This document shows positions 35,946 to 41,300 of a stretch of 41,300 nt of DNA, piece by piece. Location of the stretch: assembly GCA_945877505.1 (NCBI GenBank), contig CAMDWT010000015.1, positions 1 to 41,300 on the forward strand, read 5' to 3'. How positions within the stretch are numbered: the stretch's first letter is position 1; the number at the start of each line of letters is the position of its first letter. The position numbers and the translations under genes are program-made. The stretch comes from Crenothrix polyspora. Lineage in GTDB: Bacteria > Pseudomonadota > Gammaproteobacteria > Methylococcales > Methylomonadaceae. The notes beneath the pieces were generated by a model. It was given only the letters and a program-made list of their open reading frames with translations. It did no database searches and had not been told where the DNA came from.

Positions 35946-36176
35946 ATGATGATTAATTTACCCCTATCACTTTTTTGTATAGCATTACTGTTAGGTTGCA
36001 CCAGTAATGAAGCGACTAAGCAGAATCACGTGGACATTCATTCTGACTATTTTCAGGATTCGTCAGCTTGTCATAAAATAGCTGAAATTAACGCTCAACC
36101 TATGATTCCGGCGGAGAAAAGCCCCGTTATCTATTTGCAATGTATGAAGAAAAAAGGGTGGACGGTTGAGCGATAA
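35946..36176 (+). CDS. Small lipoprotein
   Basis: A 76-residue protein with a type II signal peptide and a lipobox LLGC (Cys near 18), so it should be lipid-anchored in the envelope. The mature part has two further Cys (SACHK and LQCMKKKGW), possibly a disulfide, and the CMKKKGW ending is a common feature of short proteobacterial lipoproteins. Two adjacent ATG codons (35946, 35949) are possible starts. Function unknown. Confidence 0.65.
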   Translation: MMINLPLSLFCIALLLGCTSNEATKQNHVDIHSDYFQDSSACHKIAEINAQPMIPAEKSPVIYLQCMKKKGWTVER

Positions 36177-36183
36177 ACTATCA

Positions 36184-36211
36184 TTTCTAGACGTTATTAA
36201 CTGTCTGGAAA
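36184..36211. terminator. Convergent hairpin between the lipoprotein and adhesin-E-like genes
   Basis: TTTCTAGAC / GTCTGGAAA forms a 9-bp stem with one G-U pair around a 10-nt loop, in the 38-nt gap between the convergent stops. Confidence 0.5.
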
Positions 36212-36214
36212 AGT

Positions 36215-36616
36215 CTATTGCGGATGACAGGCCATTTTAAAATAGTATTCATCAACGGTTTCTGGTTTCATTGAATAAGCTTTAGCTTTGATGTTTTTAT
36301 GGGAATAGGTCACATCGCCCTTTTTCATATTTCCTGAATACAGGGTTAAATCTAACAATCTAGTGGTTTCCTTAACACAATCATATTCATGACGGCTTAC
36401 GGATGACAAAAAGCTATATTTTTTAAACGTCTGAACTTTGCTGTAATCAAGCATTCGCCCTATTTTGACTTTGTTGCCTTGCTTTTGAATTGACTTCTGG
36501 TCGACATATTGCGTTATATCATCATTTACGCCTGCAAACCCAACCACCACCCATTCAGCGAAAACATCTGTTGAGCAGAGCAAAAAAAAGAACAGTAATG
36601 TTGGTTTTTTCATCAT
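36215..36616 (-). CDS. Surface-adhesin E-like exported protein
   Basis: A 133-residue exported protein: signal peptide MMKKPTLLFFFLLCSTDVFA, then EWVVVGFAGVNDDITQYVDQ, SIQKQGNKVKIGRMLDYS, and YDCVKETTRLLDLTLYSG with a second Cys near the end. This pattern matches the small proteins annotated as surface-adhesin protein E in many proteobacteria. A binding role is only suggested by the family name. It lies downstream of pilU on the opposite side of a 180-nt gap but on the same strand. Confidence 0.6.
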   Translation of the reverse strand: MMKKPTLLFFFLLCSTDVFAEWVVVGFAGVNDDITQYVDQKSIQKQGNKVKIGRMLDYSKVQTFKKYSFLSSVSRHEYDCVKETTRLLDLTLYSGNMKKGDVTYSHKNIKAKAYSMKPETVDEYYFKMACHPQ

Positions 36617-36793
36617 CTATCCTCGGCAAGTAATTTTATTTTTATTGTAATCTCATTTTAGATTTATGTTATGTTTTTTAAAACTACCGACTGCTGCTGA
36701 AGCCTGATGAATTTATGGGTTAAGGACAGTTGTCAAAGTACTGCACTTTAAGGTGATCCTTGTTATCTTAAATCATGTGCACAAACTAAAAGT

Positions 36794-37987
36794 TTAATCA
36801 GGTAATTTAAAAAAGACTGGAGCGCCTTTATAAGGCTCATCGGTAGTCTCTTGGTTATCGGTAGATTCAGAATCACTTGAATGTTTAACTAGTTCAAAAT
36901 TAAGCCCCCCGGTTTTATTTTCTCCATTACCCGCTGCTAATTTTATCTTTAGACGGACATTGTTAGCAGAATCGGCATTACGATAAGCCTCGTCTTCTGT
37001 GATACGACCTTCCAGATGAAGTTTAATTAAGGCATTATCGAAAGTTTGCATGCCCAAATTCACAGATCTTTCCATGATTTCTTTGATGCTATCAAACTCG
37101 CTACGCAAAATTAATTCTGAAATAGTCGGCGTGCCTAATAAAATTTCAATTGCGGCGATCCGCTTATGATCGACAGTGGGAATTAATCGCTGCGATACAA
37201 TGGCGCGTAAATTTGATGATAAATCCATCAATAATTGCGGGCGACGTTCATCAGGAAAAAAGTTAATAATTCGATCAAGCGCTTGGTTGGCGTTATTAGC
37301 GTGTAAGGTTGAAATGCACAAATGTCCCGTTTCTGCAAATGCTAGAGCATGTTCCATGGTTTCTCGATCTCGAATTTCACCAATTAAAATAACATCGGGG
37401 GCTTGCCGTAATGTATTTTTAAGGGCGGCGTGAAAACTACGCGTGTCAACGCCAACTTCGCGTTGATTAATAATCGATTTTTTATGTGAGTGCACAAACT
37501 CAACAGGGTCTTCTATGGTAATAATATGGCCCGCGCTATGCGTGTTGCGATGATCAATCAGTGCGGCTAATGATGTTGATTTTCCTGAGCCAGTGGCGCC
37601 AACAAATAAGACTAACCCGCGTTTAGTCATAATCACATCAGTGAGTATTTCAGGTAAGTGTAAATCTTTATAGTTGGGGATGACGGTGACAATGTTTCGC
37701 GCCACAATCGATATTTGATTACGTTGATTAAAAATATTAATCCTAAATCGACCTACCTCGGGAACCGATACAGCCAAATTCATTTCAAGCTCTCGCTCGA
37801 ATTCAGCTTGTTGATGCGTGTCCATCAAACTATAGGCAATTTCTTTGGTATCGCCAGGTTTGAGGCGAACATCTGATAATGAGCGCAGTTTACCTTGAAA
37901 CTTTGCCGAGGGGGTGGCGCCTGTACTGAGATATAAGTCAGACCCACCTTCGGCAGATAAAATTTTTAAATAATCATGAAAAAGCAT
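36794..37987 (-). CDS. pilU: Type IV pilus retraction-type ATPase PilU
   Basis: PilT-family ATPase that assists pilus retraction. The 397 residues include the N-terminal PilT domain (GGSDLYLSTGATPSAKF), Walker A GATGSGKST, DPVEFVH, IGEIRDRETMEHAL, and GHLCISTLHANNANQALDR. The EIRDRETM form and the long C-terminal tail beyond residue 345 favour PilU over PilT. No pilT is adjacent; in many relatives pilT and pilU are neighbours, so pilT would have to lie elsewhere. Confidence 0.88.
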   Translation of the reverse strand: MLFHDYLKILSAEGGSDLYLSTGATPSAKFQGKLRSLSDVRLKPGDTKEIAYSLMDTHQQAEFERELEMNLAVSVPEVGRFRINIFNQRNQISIVARNIVTVIPNYKDLHLPEILTDVIMTKRGLVLFVGATGSGKSTSLAALIDHRNTHSAGHIITIEDPVEFVHSHKKSIINQREVGVDTRSFHAALKNTLRQAPDVILIGEIRDRETMEHALAFAETGHLCISTLHANNANQALDRIINFFPDERRPQLLMDLSSNLRAIVSQRLIPTVDHKRIAAIEILLGTPTISELILRSEFDSIKEIMERSVNLGMQTFDNALIKLHLEGRITEDEAYRNADSANNVRLKIKLAAGNGENKTGGLNFELVKHSSDSESTDNQETTDEPYKGAPVFFKLPD

Positions 37988-38072
37988 AACAAGCGCTCCA
38001 AGGGTACCAACAAGTTAACTAACAAAATTAAAACACGACTGCACTATATAGGTTTTATCTGCTCTGTTGCAA

Positions 38073-38993
38073 CTAAGGCTTTAGACCAAGTTCTGATATA
38101 GGGGTATGTAACAGCCACCCGATACTAACTAGCGCGCCCATTAAAATGAGCAGATGTAACCAAGACCATAATAGGTAACGTCGCGATAAATCATCTTGTA
38201 TAAGGTTGCTGATAATATACAGCTTGCCATCACGTGGTTTACAGATAAAGTTCAACTCTGGAGTGGCTTGGACCTCACGTAATCGTTTGCCGACTTCTCT
38301 TTTAGCTGCTGCTCTTGCCAGCGTCCATTCTTGCAAATTCAGTTCGCCATCCTTATCCAGATCAAAACGAGCTAGTAAAGCAGGCATGTCTTGTTTCCAC
38401 TCGGCCAATACAGCACTTAATTCGTCTCGCGAATTAAATTCAATGGTGTTGCCACCCTGAGTATGGAAGTAACCCACGACATAAAGCGTGTCATGGGCAA
38501 ACAGATTCCATTCTGTATAGCGGCAATCTGACTCTTTCCACTGTTTACGATGCTGAGTGATGATTTCTGCGTGCTCCGGATCAATCAGACATTCACCTGT
38601 GTTATCGCGCAGGATAAATGAATCCCAACTTTCACCCCTGTCTATGATATTCCATTCATTTTCGGAGGAGCGTTGCTCAATCTGGTAGCGGAACCACAAG
38701 CACGGGCGCAAGGACAGTTTACTGATTAAAGGTGTTTCTCCAAACGCAAGACCCCATCCGTAAAGCTCCACATAACCTTGTGCGGCAGAAGCTACTTTAG
38801 ACGTCGGTGTATCGCGGACGGTACGTAATCGATTTAAGGCTGACAGCCACGTCATTATGCTTAAGCCCGCCATCAGTAAAAGACAAACCAGCCAGCCTAC
38901 ACGCGATTCCAACCTGAAGCCGATTAACAGTAAAACCAACTGGGTGCCGGAGGTGATCAGTTGGAGGTATCCACGGCGCAGTGTGTCCAGCAT
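38073..38993 (-). CDS. GIDE-domain membrane protein with an EF-hand
   Basis: A 306-residue membrane protein downstream of lemA. Two N-terminal hydrophobic segments (about 12-50), a central GIDE-like domain (VASAAQGYVELYGWG, CLWFRYQIEQ, FILRDNTGECLIDPE), a canonical EF-hand loop DLDKDGELNLQE (about 212-224) expected to bind calcium, and a last membrane helix near 275-298. Bacterial GIDE proteins resemble the non-RING part of mitochondrial MAPL/MUL1 and often sit next to lemA. The EF-hand insertion is unusual and suggests calcium input. Function unknown. Confidence 0.7.
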   Translation of the reverse strand: MLDTLRRGYLQLITSGTQLVLLLIGFRLESRVGWLVCLLLMAGLSIMTWLSALNRLRTVRDTPTSKVASAAQGYVELYGWGLAFGETPLISKLSLRPCLWFRYQIEQRSSENEWNIIDRGESWDSFILRDNTGECLIDPEHAEIITQHRKQWKESDCRYTEWNLFAHDTLYVVGYFHTQGGNTIEFNSRDELSAVLAEWKQDMPALLARFDLDKDGELNLQEWTLARAAAKREVGKRLREVQATPELNFICKPRDGKLYIISNLIQDDLSRRYLLWSWLHLLILMGALVSIGWLLHTPISELGLKP

Positions 38994-38998
38994 AAGTG

Positions 38999-39565
38999 TT
39001 AATTAAATAACTGCTTTATATCGACATCCGTTTTCTCGGCAGCGGTAACTTCCAGAAGAGGCTTTTCTCTAAAATTAAAGGTCCTTGCAAGAATGCTAGC
39101 TGGGAAAACTTCGATTTGCACGTTATTGATAGTGACTGACTCGTTATATAACTCACGGCGGTCCGCTATGGCGTTTTCTAGCGAAGTGATGCGATTTTGC
39201 AATTGCATGAAATTTTCATTTGATTTTAAATCAGGATAAGCTTCCGCTATAGCAAAGAGGCTTCCCAAGCCAGTGCGTAATTGTGCCTCTGCGGGCCCTA
39301 GGGCTAGAATGTCCTGTTGTTGACGTGCATTTTGCACCAATGAACGTGCTTCGATAACTTTCTGCAGGGTGTCTTGTTCAAACTGTTTATATTGTTTGCA
39401 GACCTCAACCAATTTGGGTAGTTCATCATGGCGCTGCTTAAGGAGTACATCAATATTTGCCCATGCTTTACCCACCGCATGCTTAACCGTTACTAGGTGA
39501 TTGTATAAACTGATCGCATAAATCAGCAAAACAGCAACGATAGCCAGAAAAACTAATAAAATCAT
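38999..39565 (-). CDS. lemA: LemA family protein
   Basis: A 188-residue protein with one N-terminal membrane helix (about 1-22) and a helical coiled body. Signature NHLVTVKHAVGKAWANIDVLLKQRHDELPKLVEV, abbreviated here as NHLV...AWANIDVLL...LPKLVE, and later LKSNENFMQLQNRITSLENAI and YNESVTIN. AGGGAG precedes ATG 39565. Its stop is 6 nt before the GIDE-domain gene, a pairing common in bacteria. Role uncertain; this LemA is unrelated to the sensor kinase once given the same name. Confidence 0.9.
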   Translation of the reverse strand: MILLVFLAIVAVLLIYAISLYNHLVTVKHAVGKAWANIDVLLKQRHDELPKLVEVCKQYKQFEQDTLQKVIEARSLVQNARQQQDILALGPAEAQLRTGLGSLFAIAEAYPDLKSNENFMQLQNRITSLENAIADRRELYNESVTINNVQIEVFPASILARTFNFREKPLLEVTAAEKTDVDIKQLFN

Positions 39566-39970
39566 GTTTACTCCCTTAGCGAGGTGATAAATAGGTTACT
39601 TTCTTGGTGCAGCGGTTAGGCATCAAAGGCTGATGCTATAAGGGGTCTACAAATAGTGTGTGAATTTAATTCACATGGTTAAAAAGATTAATCATGTCGC
39701 TCACTTTGCAAACTTCTCGCAGAAAGAATAGAAAATTCACCCGCACAAGTCAACACAACTCTCACTCGCCTGCCTATTAATACGACTTGAGGGTGTCCCA
39801 TGTTTTGTGTAAGTGACGGTTATGTAAAAGCCAAAAATGCTTTAATCAAGGTTAGCGTTATCCCTTTATTCCAACTTCAAAACCATAATTTCTTAAAATT
39901 GTCTAAGTAGTTTTTACGTGAATATAGAACGCAGAGTCGACAACAATCATTAAGACGAGAGGTTACAAGC
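39566..39970. other. Intergenic region upstream of lemA with an odd-centred palindrome
   Basis: About 400 nt with no supported gene. TGTGAATT-T-AATTCACA (39659-39675) is a perfect palindrome of the form TGTGA-N7-TCACA, about 95 nt upstream of the lemA ATG. A 36-codon plus-strand frame near 39799 has no ribosome site or family features and was not called. Confidence 0.45.
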
Positions 39971-40340
39971 TCATTTTAAGTATACCGCTTCAAAACGCGC
40001 AAGCACTTGATCGCCATTGAGTAGGAGTAGACGCTCACCTTCGATACGGTAGGCGTTAATAGCATTGAGCATCGTAATGAATTGGCTTTCGAGTGCCATG
40101 AGCGGTGACTCACACGCGCTTAAGGTGCCAGCCATCTGTGTGAACCGAAGGGCGTTACCCTTCTGTTTATAGACACCGGTAAACGAGTTGCAGCCACTGA
40201 AACCGGATGCCCTAGCATCTTCGCTGGCTAAAGTAATACGGACTTCTCTCGGTTGCGCTGTAGCCATTGTGATCTTGGTTCCGTTAAGCTCGTTTAGTTT
40301 CCAATAGGTATCTTTTAAGGTGGACTTCACGCTATTTTTT
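39971..40340 (-). pseudogene. META (HslJ-like) domain, 3' part of a frameshifted gene
   Basis: The C-terminal META domain of a YbaY-NlpE-META envelope protein, reading in the +1 frame relative to the upstream part. Residues include DTYWKLNELNG, SGCNSFTGVYKQKGNALRF and a CESP region, all typical of META/HslJ. There is no suitable start of its own: the in-frame ATG at 40456 lies inside the preceding domain and reads it out of frame. The break is at an A6 run (T6 on the plus strand, 40335-40340); with five A the two frames would join as SKNSVKSTLKDTYWKL. It may be a mutation, a homopolymer error or slippage. Confidence 0.75.
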
Positions 40341-41300
40341 GCTAGTAGCCAACGAGCGACAACTAGCTCCAGGCTGAGCACTGTTGAAGTGTTCAACCAC
40401 AAGCTGTTCACTTGAGGAACCTTCCATTGTAGGAAGGCTGTTGAGCCGACCTTCAAAGTTAACTAACAGCGGCTCAGAAGGTGGGCTTTTAGCTTGCAAG
40501 TAGTTGTGTTCCATCGTCTGGTAATCTTCAGTCATCGCTACGGGCCATTGCGCACCGCTAGCACAATCGGTATACATGGCGGTATCGTCTAAATAGAGTA
40601 ACTCGCCTTGCCAATGCTGCGACGCAGTGAGCGGATCGACTTGTACATTGGGCTTTAGGTTTAAGGTCATCATTGGGACAAATGGCTGCCCTAGGTGATC
40701 GAGTTGGCGCAAGGATGTGTTATCCATTATCTCCATCAGTGATAGCGTCGCGCCGCTGAGTAGGGTCAGTCTTTTGCCGCTGGCATCTATCGCCCAGCGA
40801 CCCAATTCTGTATAAGTACTGTTGGGCTTATCTTGGTAGATGAGACGTAAGTGATAAAGGCCATCAGCACGCAAGGTAAGGGTTTGCTCTATAGCGGGGC
40901 AATCGGCGCAAGGCAGCATGCCAACAAAGGTGGCAGGTAGCGTTAAACTGATTGAGGACGTTGATGCCTTAGTTGGTTTTGGCGGAGGCGTTATTGGGGG
41001 TGTCGACTGCGCAGCCTCAAGTAACAGATCAGCGTTGTTAGATGCACCTTGTGTGAGTACCGCATAGCGCCGCGTGGTAGTGAATTTTAGTTGATCACCC
41101 ACTGTTATCGTTGCGTAGATAGCATAACTGAGTTGTGGATCGATGAGGGTACTTGGCACCTTCAGTGAAAAGGGGATGGGTACTTGACGGGCGCCAAACG
41201 TTTCACGCGTTTGAGCTAACACCGGTGCAGATGCATCAGCTCTCGACACATCTTCGACGCTAACCGTTAGTACCGCATCGGCAGGCATCGCTATGCGTTG
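40332..41300 (-). CDS. YbaY / NlpE-N domain envelope protein, 5' end beyond window and frameshifted 3' end
   Basis: The frame is open to the window edge; residues QRIAMPADAVLTVSVEDVSR continue a YbaY-type lipoprotein beta domain upstream of the first visible Met (41288), so the true start lies outside. After a Pro-rich linker (PPITPPPKPTK), an NlpE N-terminal-like domain follows (LPATFVGMLPCADCPAIEQT, with the CxxC of copper-responsive NlpE). The frame stops at TAG (40334-40332) just after an A6 run, before the META domain. Related proteins with this YbaY-NlpE-META order are envelope stress or heat-shock lipoproteins. The signal peptide cannot be seen. Confidence 0.75.
   Translation of the reverse strand, partial: QRIAMPADAVLTVSVEDVSRADASAPVLAQTRETFGARQVPIPFSLKVPSTLIDPQLSYAIYATITVGDQLKFTTTRRYAVLTQGASNNADLLLEAAQSTPPITPPPKPTKASTSSISLTLPATFVGMLPCADCPAIEQTLTLRADGLYHLRLIYQDKPNSTYTELGRWAIDASGKRLTLLSGATLSLMEIMDNTSLRQLDHLGQPFVPMMTLNLKPNVQVDPLTASQHWQGELLYLDDTAMYTDCASGAQWPVAMTEDYQTMEHNYLQAKSPPSEPLLVNFEGRLNSLPTMEGSSSEQLVVEHFNSAQPGASCRSLATSKK

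Noticed and set aside
39799-39909. 36-codon plus-strand ORF upstream of lemA
   Set aside because: No Shine-Dalgarno, no signal or membrane segment, and no relative in the window.

Overview
The window looks like chromosomal DNA from an AT-rich gammaproteobacterial methylotroph, most likely a methanotroph of the order Methylococcales. The clues are a formaldehyde-activating enzyme (fae), a zwf-edd-eda cluster (the Entner-Doudoroff route that ribulose-monophosphate methanotrophs can use to split sugar phosphates), and a typical gammaproteobacterial metY-rimP-nusA-infB-rbfA-truB-rpsO-pnp block. The assignment is inferred from gene content only. I see no insertion sequence, prophage, integron or CRISPR array.

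Layout. 1-2541 (minus): type II secretion genes gspF (cut by the window edge) and gspE. 2542-3162: AT-rich intergenic stretch with DnaA-like boxes. 3163-4170 (plus): moaA. 4205-9599 (minus): tightly overlapping heme d1/nitrite-reductase cluster in the order cd1-type cytochrome, cytochrome c, nirC, nirF, nirD, nirL, nirG, nirH. 9700-15249 (minus): zwf, edd, eda and gltA, running from hexose phosphate to pyruvate and then into citrate. 15779-16038: small membrane-protein gene with a conserved 5' region. 16161-16739 (minus): fae. 16946-17193 (plus): probable noncoding RNA with promoter and terminator. 17274-18272: DUF2156 protein. 18582-22496: hrpA. 22588-31338: initiator tRNA and the translation/RNA-decay operon. 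31455-33375: truncated haemoglobin between two membrane proteins with possible heme ligands. 33581-33840 (minus): second copy of the small membrane-protein locus. 34249-36616: small exported and hypothetical genes. 36794-37987: pilU. 38073-39565: lemA and a GIDE/EF-hand gene. 39971-41300: YbaY-NlpE-META envelope protein broken by a frameshift and cut by the window edge.

Most unusual points. (1) Two 43-residue proteins, about 17.7 kb apart on opposite strands, are paralogues. Their 5' regions are also colinear: a GTTG-N8-CAAC inverted repeat, then exactly 66 nt, then ARGAGGA, then exactly 39 nt, then ATG. I recognise no family for them. (2) pnp has a single in-frame TAA where relatives have a Glu codon, just before the catalytic aspartates. 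(3) The plus strand divergent from fae carries a promoter, stacked hairpins, five GGA motifs and a strong terminator, but no ORF. (4) The nir cluster lacks nirJ, nirE and a separate nirN, and its cd1 protein mixes NirS-like and NirN-like features. (5) The NlpE-META gene is frameshifted at an A6 run.
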